From: Desulfopila sp. IMCC35008
Lineage (GTDB): Bacteria; Desulfobacterota; Desulfobulbia; Desulfobulbales; Desulfocapsaceae
Reading direction: 5' to 3'
Length of the DNA stretch: 64,000 nt
Assembly (NCBI RefSeq): GCF_010646885.2
Contig: NZ_CP050700.1
Span: forward strand, 718,001-782,000
The translations under genes were made by a program, and so were the position numbers. This document shows positions 55,146 to 63,757 of the stretch, one piece after another. The number at the start of each line of letters is the position of its first letter. Position 1 is the stretch's first letter. Below the pieces are notes generated by a model. The model had not been told where the DNA came from, ran no database searches, and saw nothing but the letters and a program-made list of their open reading frames with translations.

Positions 55146-55361
55146 ATGAAAACAAGAACAGCTATTACAAAAACAGCAACTTCCACCTCCTCTCAAACCA
55201 AAACTGATACCCAGGTTTATTCAGCAGGTCTTGTGGTTGTTGGTCTTTCTGCATGTGCAATCGGTCTCTGGGCTTTTGCCAGTTTAATTGGCGGCATGGT
55301 AAACAGTGGTGGTCCTTTAGGGCTGGTATCTGGTTGGTTCAAGGCGGTATTCGGACTGTAA
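55146..55361 (+). CDS. 71-residue membrane peptide, twin A
   Basis: Starts at the ATG at 55146 with GGAGA 5 bp before it. A Thr/Ser/Lys-rich head (1-24) leads into one hydrophobic segment (about 26-50), then the motif MVNSGGPLGLVSGWFKAVFGL. Same length and C-terminal motif as the next gene: GLWxxA..xGGxVxSGGxxGLxSGWFKAVxG. No family recognised. First gene after the sigma-54 promoter. Confidence 0.8.
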   Translation: MKTRTAITKTATSTSSQTKTDTQVYSAGLVVVGLSACAIGLWAFASLIGGMVNSGGPLGLVSGWFKAVFGL

Positions 55362-55395
55362 TACTCACAGCGAAAAGACATGAAGAGGTGGAGCA

Positions 55396-55611
55396 ATGAG
55401 AAAGGCACAAGTACAGAGTAGAGCAGAAACGACTACCTCGCTTCGAGCGGAGGCGACAACAGAAGTGTCTAAAGTATCCATCGCGCTTGTAGCTGTATTT
55501 GCTGCAATTGTCGGCCTCTGGAGCCTGGCCTGTATTGTGGGTGGTATTGTATCCAGTGGTGGGGTTGGCGGCTTGTTGTCCGGTTGGTTCAAAGCTGTAA
55601 CAGGTATGTAG
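55396..55611 (+). CDS. 71-residue membrane peptide, twin B
   Basis: Tandem paralogue of twin A, 34 bp downstream, with its own ribosome site (AGAGGTGGAG). Polar head, one hydrophobic segment (about 27-52), ending SSGGVGGLLSGWFKAVTGM. The heads differ, but the membrane-proximal end is conserved, implying selection on that part. Possible substrates, adaptors or modulators of the FtsH-like protease that follows; inference only. Confidence 0.8.
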   Translation: MRKAQVQSRAETTTSLRAEATTEVSKVSIALVAVFAAIVGLWSLACIVGGIVSSGGVGGLLSGWFKAVTGM

Positions 55612-55694
55612 TTTACAAAGTTCATGTGGAAGTCATTCGTTTAAAGAAGGCTCAATCACTTTAGCAGTAGACACGGAGACAGCGAAAGACAGAG

Positions 55695-57569
55695 ATGGCA
55701 GTTCTTATCCGCAACCTCTTTATTTTATTTCTTATCTTTGCCGCGGTGTTGATAGGTTTCCTGTTCAGTCACATCGAGAACAGGCTGCCGCAAAAAAGCT
55801 ACAACACGCTGCTTAATGATGTGCGGGATGGCTCTATCGAAAGGGTTGATGTTACCGGCAACAGTGTAGCTGTGACGGTTGACTCCGGCAGGAGATATAT
55901 GACCTTGCTTCCGCAAGATATGAGTATAACTGAAATTATCAGTAAGCCCGAGGTTGAAATCAACTTCCACCAGGATTTTGGCAGTTACTACTTTCAGGGG
56001 GGCCTTGCAGCAGCTGTGTGTGGTCTCTTGCTGGTTCTGTTCCTGTCGTATCAGTCCAGGCGAGTGCAGAGCAGGGGCGATGATTTTAAGTTTGCCAAGG
56101 ATCGACTAGTTCTGCCGACAAAGGATGGAACTTCTGTAAGTTTCAAGGATGTTGCTGGGATTCCAGAAGCGAAAGAAGAGCTGGAAGAGGTCATCGTCTT
56201 TCTCAAAAATCCTGAGAAATTTAATGCTGTAGGAGCGGTAATTCCTCGCGGATTGCTCCTCCAGGGGCCACCGGGAACCGGGAAAACATTGCTGGCTCGT
56301 GCCATTGCCGGTGAGGCTGGTGTACCGTTTTATAATTTCAGTGGGTCGGATTTTGTCGAGATGTTTGTGGGGGTTGGCGCATCGAGGGTCCGCGATTTGT
56401 TTACCGAAGCCAAGAAAAATGCACCGTGCATCGTTTTTATTGACGAAATTGATGCTGTTGGTGCCAGCAGGACCAGTGGTGCTGCAAATGGGAACGACGA
56501 ACGGGGACAGACTTTAAACGCCCTGTTGGTGGAAATGGATGGTTTCTCAACGACAGATAACATCCTGGTTTTAGCCGCCACAAACAGACCTGATATCCTC
56601 GATTCTGCACTGCGCAGACCCGGCCGTTTTGACCGGCAGATAACCATTTTAGCCCCGGATCTTAGAGGGCGTAAAAACATTCTGGAAACACATAGTCGCA
56701 AGGTGAACCTTGCTGATAATGTGGATATTGAAGAGATTGCCCAGTTTACCTCGGGTTTTACAGGTGCAGAGCTGGCCAGTCTTGTTAATGAGGCGGCCTT
56801 GCTTGCTGCCCGATTAGGTAAAGAGGTAATAGAACGCCAGCATTTTGACCAGGCCAGAGACAGGATCATGCTTGGTGTGGAGAGAAAAGGTATGGTGTTG
56901 ACGGAGGCGGATAAAAAAATCCTCGCGTATCATGAGGCGGGACACGCCATCGTAGCAAAATTGTTACCGGAATCTGATCCTATTCACAAGATTACCATCA
57001 TTCCCAGAGGGCTCGCTATGGGGCAGACCCAGCAGTTACCTCTTGGTGATCGCTATGCCTACGGTAAACAGTATCTTATGGACCGGATCACTATGCTCCT
57101 GGGCGGGCGGGCTGCTGAAAAAATTGTCTTTAATGAATTTACCACCCGAACTGAGAACGATCTTATACAGGCGACAGAGATAGCCACTAATATAGTCTGC
57201 CGCTGGGGGATGAGTGATAGTCTTGGCCCCCAGACCCACATTATTCAGGATGGCGGTTTCCTGGATTCTGCGGGCAGTCGTCTGGCAATGTCCAACGCAA
57301 CCGCTGGCCTTATTGACAGGGAAGTTAAAGAACTGCTCGTCAGCTGCTATGAAAGGGCTCTCTCAATACTTGACCGGGAGGAAGAGTTCCTCAAGGTTCT
57401 CTCAGAAATATTGCTTCAGGTGGAGACACTGGATAGTGAGGAATTTGAGATTATATTCCAGTGTTCGCTCACAAAGAAAGCTGAAAAGAGCGGGACCATT
57501 CAAGAGGTAACCGAGTGTTCTCTCTGTCCGGCACGAGGACAGTGCATTCAATATGCTGACGTAAATTAA
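55695..57569 (+). CDS. FtsH-like AAA metalloprotease with cysteine tail
   Basis: 624 aa. Two transmembrane helices (about 8-25 and 95-115) flank a periplasmic domain; AAA+ core with Walker A GPPGTGKT (191-198), FIDEIDAVG and the second region of homology; M41 protease with HEAGH at 413-417. All catalytic elements look intact. The C terminus carries [10 protein letters not shown] (C608, C611, C617), not typical of housekeeping FtsH. Placement in a sigma-54 operon suggests an inducible, dedicated protease for membrane respiratory proteins. Confidence 0.9.
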   Translation: MAVLIRNLFILFLIFAAVLIGFLFSHIENRLPQKSYNTLLNDVRDGSIERVDVTGNSVAVTVDSGRRYMTLLPQDMSITEIISKPEVEINFHQDFGSYYFQGGLAAAVCGLLLVLFLSYQSRRVQSRGDDFKFAKDRLVLPTKDGTSVSFKDVAGIPEAKEELEEVIVFLKNPEKFNAVGAVIPRGLLLQGPPGTGKTLLARAIAGEAGVPFYNFSGSDFVEMFVGVGASRVRDLFTEAKKNAPCIVFIDEIDAVGASRTSGAANGNDERGQTLNALLVEMDGFSTTDNILVLAATNRPDILDSALRRPGRFDRQITILAPDLRGRKNILETHSRKVNLADNVDIEEIAQFTSGFTGAELASLVNEAALLAARLGKEVIERQHFDQARDRIMLGVERKGMVLTEADKKILAYHEAGHAIVAKLLPESDPIHKITIIPRGLAMGQTQQLPLGDRYAYGKQYLMDRITMLLGGRAAEKIVFNEFTTRTENDLIQATEIATNIVCRWGMSDSLGPQTHIIQDGGFLDSAGSRLAMSNATAGLIDREVKELLVSCYERALSILDREEEFLKVLSEILLQVETLDSEEFEIIFQCSLTKKAEKSGTIQEVTECSLCPARGQCIQYADVN

Positions 57570-57614
57570 GGCCATCACTCATGATTTCAGCCCCTACATC
57601 AAAAACGGTATTAC

Positions 57615-58523
57615 ATGTACTCACTTCGTAAGGTTGTCTGGCTTGTTTTCCTGGTAACGGCCGGGTTGCTTGGGATTATCCTGTTACAGGGTGGTCGTCA
57701 GTACATGGTTGCCGGTCAATATAGTGGTGTTATCGATGAGAATGAGAGGCGATTGTTCCAGTTTTCGACCATTAGGGAAACTGTCACCGAGGCGCTAATC
57801 GATCGTGATGCGCAGAAACTTGAGCAGGCCATTCCGGAATTGGAAAAATTTAATTCGACACTTTTGAGTCTGCAGGAAAACCCTTTGGTGCCCGCTGAAT
57901 TTAAACTCGCCCTGGTAAACAAAATAGATATTGCAGGGATGGTAATTGCCATCAGAAGGATTGTTGGCAAGATGAGCTTTGAGCCTGAGAGCAGGGTGGT
58001 ACAGGAAGATATGCGTACTATTGCCGATCACCTGCTCAAATACGACCGTATTATCGTAGGGCAGGCCCGCGCCAGGATGGTAAACCTGCAACTGGTGATT
58101 ATTGGTTGCATGGGACTCTTTATCTCCATCGTCAGTTTCTCGCTGATCCTCCTCTATCGCAACTCAATCCAGCCACTGCTTCATCTGACCAAACAGTTGC
58201 AGCACCAGGATTCAAAACTTGAAGACATTCAGCCTGTCGCCGGGGCAAGCAGGGAAATTGTGGCATTGGCGGAGGCAATTAAGACTGCAGGAATTAAGGG
58301 ACGTGGACTGGCGCAGGAGCAGCAAGCGGCATCGCAGGCAGATTATGCGCTCCTGGCTGAAACAGTCAATGAGACGACGAACCAGTTGAACGGTATCATT
58401 AACTACGCGCAAATCCTTGCGGACAGTGAAGATGGTGAGTTATCAGCTGATCAGAAAGAATTGTTGGGGAAGATAATGGAAACCGGGGGAGATATCGCCC
58501 GGTCCTGGAAGAAAATTCAATAG
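57615..58523 (+). CDS. Membrane protein with degenerate HisKA (DHp) domain
   Basis: 302 aa. Transmembrane helices at about 7-25 and 157-181 flank a helical extracytoplasmic sensor. The end (about 243-302) resembles the HisKA of the kinase at 51834: NGIINYAQIL against NGIINFAQIL. At the phospho-acceptor position (VAHEVNN in the kinase) it reads TVNETTN, so the His is Asn252. The protein stops before any ATPase domain. It cannot be a normal kinase; it may pair with and tune the cytoplasmic kinase. It lies between the FtsH and cytochrome genes. Confidence 0.82.
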   Translation: MYSLRKVVWLVFLVTAGLLGIILLQGGRQYMVAGQYSGVIDENERRLFQFSTIRETVTEALIDRDAQKLEQAIPELEKFNSTLLSLQENPLVPAEFKLALVNKIDIAGMVIAIRRIVGKMSFEPESRVVQEDMRTIADHLLKYDRIIVGQARARMVNLQLVIIGCMGLFISIVSFSLILLYRNSIQPLLHLTKQLQHQDSKLEDIQPVAGASREIVALAEAIKTAGIKGRGLAQEQQAASQADYALLAETVNETTNQLNGIINYAQILADSEDGELSADQKELLGKIMETGGDIARSWKKIQ

Positions 58524-58533
58524 GAGGAAAGAA

Positions 58534-59979
58534 ATGACGGAGAACACTCCTCAGCAGGAGACTGAAGAGAAAGGCAATGATTCCATATTCGAAAACCTGA
58601 CCTGGCAGGAGCAGCTCGGTGTCTCATGGAAGACACCCATGGGGCTTTTCGGAGTGGGTCTGACCACGATCTGTTTTACCTTGCTGATACTGGGCTTGTT
58701 TGCCCACATGACGGGCCTAATCGAAAATCATTACGCGGCGATTATCACTTTTATGATTTTTCCTGCGGGGATGATCTTCGGACTGATCCTTATTCCGGTC
58801 GCTTTTTATTTTCGGCGAAAAAAATGGTTCAGTCACAGTCTCATTGCCCCATCAATGGTAATTGACTTAGGTAAAAAGGTTCATCGACGCGCGCTGACCT
58901 TGTGTATTGTCCTATCAGTCGTGAACATTACCATTTTTGCACTTGTTGTATATGAGGCGTACCACTTTACGGAATCGGATTATTTCTGTGGTGCGGTTTG
59001 TCATACGGTTATGGCGCCTGAATATACAGCGTATCAACGTTCCCCACATGCCAAGGTCGGTTGTGTCGAATGTCATATCGGGTCCGGTGCAGAATGGTAT
59101 GTGAAGGCAAAGCTATCCGGCCTCAGACAGGTTAAGGCTGTTATTGATGGAAGTTATTCGACTCCCATTCCCGCACCGGTGCAACATCTTCGTCCCGCCC
59201 GGGACACATGCGAAGCGTGTCATTGGCCGGAGAAATTCCATGGCAAAAAGGTCAAGCAGTTTATCTCGTACACCAATGATGACCAGCAAGACCCCACGAT
59301 TGATGAGATTGCTCTGCACATCGGTGGCCGGAATCCACATACAGATCAATTTGAGGGTATCCACTGGCATGTAAGTAACGATGTGAATATTGAATATTTT
59401 TCACTCAATGACAAACGGACTGCTATTGGTAAGATCAAAGTCTCACGACCCGACGGTATAACGGAGGAGTACGGGAACGGTTCCACTGAGGAAGATGCCG
59501 AGGAAGGAGCCCACTGGCGGACGATGGACTGTATTGATTGTCATAATCGACCAACCCACGTTTATGAAGATCTGGAGTTGAAGATAGACCAGGGACTCTT
59601 CTCGAAAAAGCTTAATCCAGAGATTCCCGGTCTGCGTGAAGATTCCTTCACCGTCCTGGAGACCGATTATATCAGCCGCGAGGAAGCCAAGGAGCAGATT
59701 ATTGAAAATCTGATGTCCCTGCAGGCCAAGCGGAATGGAGAGGACTTTGTTGCCGACAACGAGAAGTCGATTATTTCATCAGGGAATTACCTGCTCGAGC
59801 TGTATATGAGCAATGTGTGGCCGAAAATGAAGGTCACCTGGGGGAGCTACAAAGGCCATAACGGGCATCGCTACGAGGATGAAGGATACGGTTGTTTCCG
59901 ATGTCATGACGAAGAGCATGAAACGGAATTTGGCAAGACGATTTCGCAGGATTGTGCGCTCTGCCACGACGAACCTTAA
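58534..59979 (+). CDS. Membrane-anchored hexaheme cytochrome c (NapC/NirT-like)
   Basis: 481 aa. About three transmembrane helices (36-58, 66-92, 118-142) precede six heme motifs: CGAVCH (152-157, with three residues between the cysteines), CVECH (177), CEACH (226), CIDCH (333), CFRCH (454) and CALCH (474). The first, with following HTVM, corresponds to the quinol-site heme of NapC/NrfH. It should carry electrons from the quinol pool to periplasmic acceptors. It starts 10 bp after the pseudo-kinase gene with AGGAGG and ends the operon. Confidence 0.9.
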   Translation: MTENTPQQETEEKGNDSIFENLTWQEQLGVSWKTPMGLFGVGLTTICFTLLILGLFAHMTGLIENHYAAIITFMIFPAGMIFGLILIPVAFYFRRKKWFSHSLIAPSMVIDLGKKVHRRALTLCIVLSVVNITIFALVVYEAYHFTESDYFCGAVCHTVMAPEYTAYQRSPHAKVGCVECHIGSGAEWYVKAKLSGLRQVKAVIDGSYSTPIPAPVQHLRPARDTCEACHWPEKFHGKKVKQFISYTNDDQQDPTIDEIALHIGGRNPHTDQFEGIHWHVSNDVNIEYFSLNDKRTAIGKIKVSRPDGITEEYGNGSTEEDAEEGAHWRTMDCIDCHNRPTHVYEDLELKIDQGLFSKKLNPEIPGLREDSFTVLETDYISREEAKEQIIENLMSLQAKRNGEDFVADNEKSIISSGNYLLELYMSNVWPKMKVTWGSYKGHNGHRYEDEGYGCFRCHDEEHETEFGKTISQDCALCHDEP

Positions 59980-60014
59980 TAAGTAGAACACACTGCTCGA
60001 ATTTTTTAGCGTAA

Positions 60015-60050
60015 AGGTGCCGGGAAGCGAACTTCCCGGCACCTTTTTTT
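60015..60050 (+). terminator. Terminator of the sigma-54 twin-peptide operon
   Basis: AGGTGCCGGGAAG pairs perfectly with CTTCCCGGCACCT, loop of 4 nt, followed by T7. Very strong. Confidence 0.95.
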
Positions 60051-60441
60051 GATCGGATACCTGATCATGAATGTGTGAATTTCGATCATTTCCCAATCTT
60101 GACAATGCCACTATGTGGTATAACTTTTTACCTGTAACCCGATCAACGCTGTTCTTTTCCGCATCCCTGTGGTCTCTTGAGCCGGATTTGTAAACGGTAG
60201 CAATGTTGAAGCACATATGCTTGTGGGGATGTCTCAAAATAAAGTGTTCCTTCGGTTGATATATATCAGCAACTTGTAATGGTTGTCGTACCTCGTAGAT
60301 AATCGTTGTGAAGTAAGGGCATTCTGCACAGGATATGCCTGAAGGAATGGAGCACATTTTCCAGTGCGTTGTCCTTTAGTCCTTAAAAAGTACTTTGTTG
60401 CAAGGATGAAGATATGCCTTGCCGTACAAGGAGGAATGGAT
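60051..60441. other. Gene-free gap before the DUF1326 gene
   Basis: About 390 bp with no credible ORF. A TTGACA at about 60099 lacks a well-spaced -10. An AAGGAGGA ribosome site closes the region at 60428-60435. Nothing else seen. Confidence 0.4.
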
Positions 60442-61185
60442 ATGCATTCGTACAAATCCTCTCTCACAAAAGGTTTTACAGTTCTTTTTGTCGCAGCACT
60501 CTTTTATATTTCCCCATTACTTTCAGCTTCAGAAGGTCCGGATTGGCATTTTAACGGTACGGCTATAGAGGCATGCAGTTGCCCCATGTTCTGCCAGTGC
60601 TACTTCAATACATATCCAGCCCTGCATAAAAGTGAAGAACATGGAGCTGAGCATTTTTGCAAATTCAATATGGCGTATATCATCAACGAAGGGAGTTACG
60701 GGGAAACAGATCTCACGGGAGTAAAATTCTGGATAGCTGGAGATCTCGGAGATAGCTGGAAGGATGGGGAAGCGGATTGGGCGGTTCTTACCTTTCAACC
60801 TGGAACCACTGATGCACAGAAGGCAGGTGTGGCAGCAGCCCTCGGTCATATTTTCCCTATCAGCTGGCAGTCATTTGTCGTCGCTGAAGACGCAGAGATC
60901 GAATGGAAGGCCAACCAGGAGAGGGCAGAGGCCAGGTTGGCTGGAGGTGATAGCGGCCACATCATATTGAATAAATGGCAGGGGATTGATAATAAAACCG
61001 GCATACTTACAAATATTTCCTATATGGGCTCTCCAAGAAACACTGGATTTAAAATGATGCCCAATGAATTAGAAGCATGGAAGGTCGGTGATAAAGCGTT
61101 TGAATTTCGAGGGACAACAGGGTTTATGATCACCATCGACATGTCTTCGAAAGATATTGCATCTTCAGAAAAGAGAGTCATGTAA
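60442..61185 (+). CDS. Secreted DUF1326-domain protein
   Basis: About 247 aa. The ATG at 60442 has an ideal AAGGAGGA site 6 bp upstream; the ATG at 60436 touches that site, and longer starts are unlikely. A signal peptide (about 12-33) precedes the DUF1326 domain, recognised by WHFNGTAIEACSCPMFCQCYFN. The cysteine cluster (CSCPMFCQC) suggests metal or thiol chemistry. DUF1326 has no established function. It ends at a hairpin facing the ABC transporter genes. Confidence 0.85.
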   Translation: MHSYKSSLTKGFTVLFVAALFYISPLLSASEGPDWHFNGTAIEACSCPMFCQCYFNTYPALHKSEEHGAEHFCKFNMAYIINEGSYGETDLTGVKFWIAGDLGDSWKDGEADWAVLTFQPGTTDAQKAGVAAALGHIFPISWQSFVVAEDAEIEWKANQERAEARLAGGDSGHIILNKWQGIDNKTGILTNISYMGSPRNTGFKMMPNELEAWKVGDKAFEFRGTTGFMITIDMSSKDIASSEKRVM

Positions 61186-61189
61186 ATGG

Positions 61190-61224
61190 AACCGTTCCCG
61201 GATCGATATTATCCGGGAACGGTT
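61190..61224. terminator. Hairpin between convergent genes
   Basis: AACCGTTCCCGGAT pairs perfectly (14 bp) with ATCCGGGAACGGTT around a 7-nt loop. T runs are weak on both strands, so it may serve as a two-way but modest terminator, or protect mRNA ends. Confidence 0.65.
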
Positions 61225-61246
61225 ACTTGTTTCCCGCTACGAGGTA

Positions 61247-62899
61247 TTATGTGGCAGGAGTAGCCTGAAGATCCATATTGTCCCTCTTGATGAGGAGTCT
61301 GTCCAGCCAATCCGGATCCATTCTGGGTACAGAAGAGAGCAACAAGTCTGTATACTCGTGATGTGGTGGTTTGAGTATCTCTTTCTTGGGACCCATTTCT
61401 ACAATTTCACCCTGGAGCATGACCACAATTTCATCAGCGATGGCTTTGACTGTTGCCAGGTCGTGGGTAATGAACAAATAGGAGACGTTGAGCTTTTGCT
61501 GCAGATCCAGCAGGAGTTTTAATATTCCTTCCGCAACGAGTTGGTCCAGGGCGGAAGTGACCTCATCACAGATAATCAGTTCCGGGTTGGCAGCGAGTGC
61601 CCGTGCGATACTGATTCGCTGCTTTTCTCCTCCGGAGAGTTCTGTCGGGTAGCGGTCGATATAGTCTGCAGGAAGTTCGATTTGTTCGAGAAGTTCAAGG
61701 ATGCGGGTTTCACGTTGTTTCCGGTCCATTCCAAAATAGAACTGCAGTGGGCGGCCGATGATCTTGCGGATCTTCTGGCGCGGGTTGAGTGCCGTATCGG
61801 GCATCTGGTAAATCATTTGCAATTTCTGCAGATCGGCATGTTTCCTGCTTTTCAATGCTGCTGATAGTTGTGTATCCTGGAAGGAAATCGAGCCTTTCAG
61901 TGGAGGTAACAAGCCTGTAATCACCCTTGCCAGGGAGGATTTACCACTACCGGATTCACCGACAAGTGCAACCGTCTGTCCCTGGTATACCTTCAGGTTT
62001 ATGTCTTTTAGTACATAGTCCGTACCATTGTAGCTTGCATCTACATCCTGAATGTCGAGGATAACCTTCCTGTCAGGGGTGGCAGGTTTTCGATTGCTGC
62101 TCAATGAACGGACCCTTAAAAGATCCTGGGTATATTTTTCTTGGGGATTTGCAAGCATTTCCCTGGCATCATTTTCCTCAACCAGCAGGCCGTCCTGCAG
62201 TACCATGATTCGATCAGAAAGCTGGGCGACCACAGCCAGGTCGTGGGTGATGTAAATAGCCGCCGTATCAAATCGTTGTGTAATGTCCTTGATTGCGGCC
62301 AGGACCTCTATCTGGGTAGTAACATCCAGGGCTGTCGTAGGTTCATCGAAAATAATGATATCCGGGCTGCAGCTCATGGCCATTGCAACCATGGCGCGTT
62401 GAAGCTGGCCACCACTTACCTGATGGGGGAAACGGTAGCCGATGTTGTCTGGATCTGGCAAAAGCAACTGCTCATAGGTGGTGACAGCATTTTTTTCCGC
62501 CTCACTAAAACTCATCAAGCCGTGTTGAACCGGGCCTTCTGCATACTGATTTATAAGGCGGTGAGCGGGGTTAAAAGATGCGGCGGCACTTTGAGCGACA
62601 TAGGCAATGCGGGCTCCGCGAATGGAGCGGAGATCATTTTCAGAGGCCTGGGTCAGGTCCTGATCCTTAAAAAGGATTGAACCCGAGCTAATACGGCATC
62701 CCGCTCGTGCATAGGCCATGGATGCGAGGCCCAGGGTCGATTTTCCGGCACCCGACTCCCCGATAAGGCCAAGAACTTCACCTTTTTTAAGGGTGAGATC
62801 AATACCTTTCACTATGGGGTGCCATTGTTCGTCACTGTATCCGTCTATGACAATATTGCTTATCTCGAGTATGTTATTCATATCATTTTCTTTTTCCAT
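61247..62899 (-). CDS. Oligopeptide/nickel-type ABC transporter, fused double ATPase
   Basis: About 550 aa. It contains two complete ABC domains in one chain, equivalent to DppD plus DppF (YejF-like). Walker A: GESGAGKST and GESGSGKSS; signatures VSGGQLQR and LSGGEKQR; IIFDEPTTALD and IICDEVTSALD. It powers import through the two permeases coded upstream. The frame opens at a TTG (62908), but the ATG at 62899 or 62881 is more likely. Confidence 0.88.
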   Translation of the reverse strand: MEKENDMNNILEISNIVIDGYSDEQWHPIVKGIDLTLKKGEVLGLIGESGAGKSTLGLASMAYARAGCRISSGSILFKDQDLTQASENDLRSIRGARIAYVAQSAAASFNPAHRLINQYAEGPVQHGLMSFSEAEKNAVTTYEQLLLPDPDNIGYRFPHQVSGGQLQRAMVAMAMSCSPDIIIFDEPTTALDVTTQIEVLAAIKDITQRFDTAAIYITHDLAVVAQLSDRIMVLQDGLLVEENDAREMLANPQEKYTQDLLRVRSLSSNRKPATPDRKVILDIQDVDASYNGTDYVLKDINLKVYQGQTVALVGESGSGKSSLARVITGLLPPLKGSISFQDTQLSAALKSRKHADLQKLQMIYQMPDTALNPRQKIRKIIGRPLQFYFGMDRKQRETRILELLEQIELPADYIDRYPTELSGGEKQRISIARALAANPELIICDEVTSALDQLVAEGILKLLLDLQQKLNVSYLFITHDLATVKAIADEIVVMLQGEIVEMGPKKEILKPPHHEYTDLLLSSVPRMDPDWLDRLLIKRDNMDLQATPAT

Positions 62900-62917
62900 A
62901 ACCTGCAAAACAAAATA

Positions 62918-63745
62918 TTATTCCTTTAAACCACTGGCAAGGTATAGGACCCAATCGACGACAAGGTTTACCCCGACGGTTAAAAAGGCAATTGCTGCCG
63001 CAGGCCATAACGGCGTGAAGATACCAAAGGTTATGGCCCCAGCATTTTCACGAACCATACCTCCCCAATCTGCTGTCGGAGGTTGAAGGCCAAGACCAAG
63101 GAAGCTGAGAGCAGCAATAAAAAGGAAGACAAAGCAAAATCTGAGGCCGAATTCGGCAACGAGTGGCGGCATGGCGTTGGGAAGAATCTCGTGACGCATG
63201 ATCCACCAGATTCCTTCTCCTCGCAAGCGAGCGGCCTCCACATATTCCATCACCTCAATATCCATTGCTACAGCGCGTGATAACCGAAAGACCCTCGTCG
63301 AATCAAGGAGTGCGATGACGATGATGAGGGCTGGAATCGATGTCCCGACCACCGACAGTATCATCAGTGCAAAAATAAGCGTTGGAAACGCCATGATAAT
63401 ATCAATCAACCTGCTGATCAGCTGATCCAGCCACCCTCCAACGGTGGCAGCCAGAAAGCCCCAACTGATTCCAAACACAAAAGAAAGTGCTGTAATTAAA
63501 AAAGCGATGGAGATAGTGTTGCGTGCGCCATAGATCAGCCGGGAAAAAAGATCCCGGCCCAGGCTGTCAGTTCCGAGAAGGTGCGTGGAATCTGAGGAGA
63601 GCCATACGTCGCCAGCGATTTCAGTCTCTCCGAAAGGAGCGATAGCCGGAGCAAAAATCGCGGCAACCAAGGTGACCAGAACCATAAACATTCCAATCCT
63701 GGCACTCCAGGGTGCTGTTTTAAGTATCTTTATCAGAGCAACCAT
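62918..63745 (-). CDS. ABC transporter permease, DppC-like
   Basis: 275 aa, about six membrane helices, with the N-terminal FGTD-like motif HLLGTDSLGRDLFSRLIYGAR and the coupling EAA loop EAARLRGEGIWWIMRHEILPN. Starts 12 bp after the preceding permease's stop with an AAAGGAG site. Imports peptides, nickel or opine-like solutes; which one cannot be told. Confidence 0.9.
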   Translation of the reverse strand: MVALIKILKTAPWSARIGMFMVLVTLVAAIFAPAIAPFGETEIAGDVWLSSDSTHLLGTDSLGRDLFSRLIYGARNTISIAFLITALSFVFGISWGFLAATVGGWLDQLISRLIDIIMAFPTLIFALMILSVVGTSIPALIIVIALLDSTRVFRLSRAVAMDIEVMEYVEAARLRGEGIWWIMRHEILPNAMPPLVAEFGLRFCFVFLFIAALSFLGLGLQPPTADWGGMVRENAGAITFGIFTPLWPAAAIAFLTVGVNLVVDWVLYLASGLKE

Positions 63746-63757
63746 TTTGTCTCCTTT

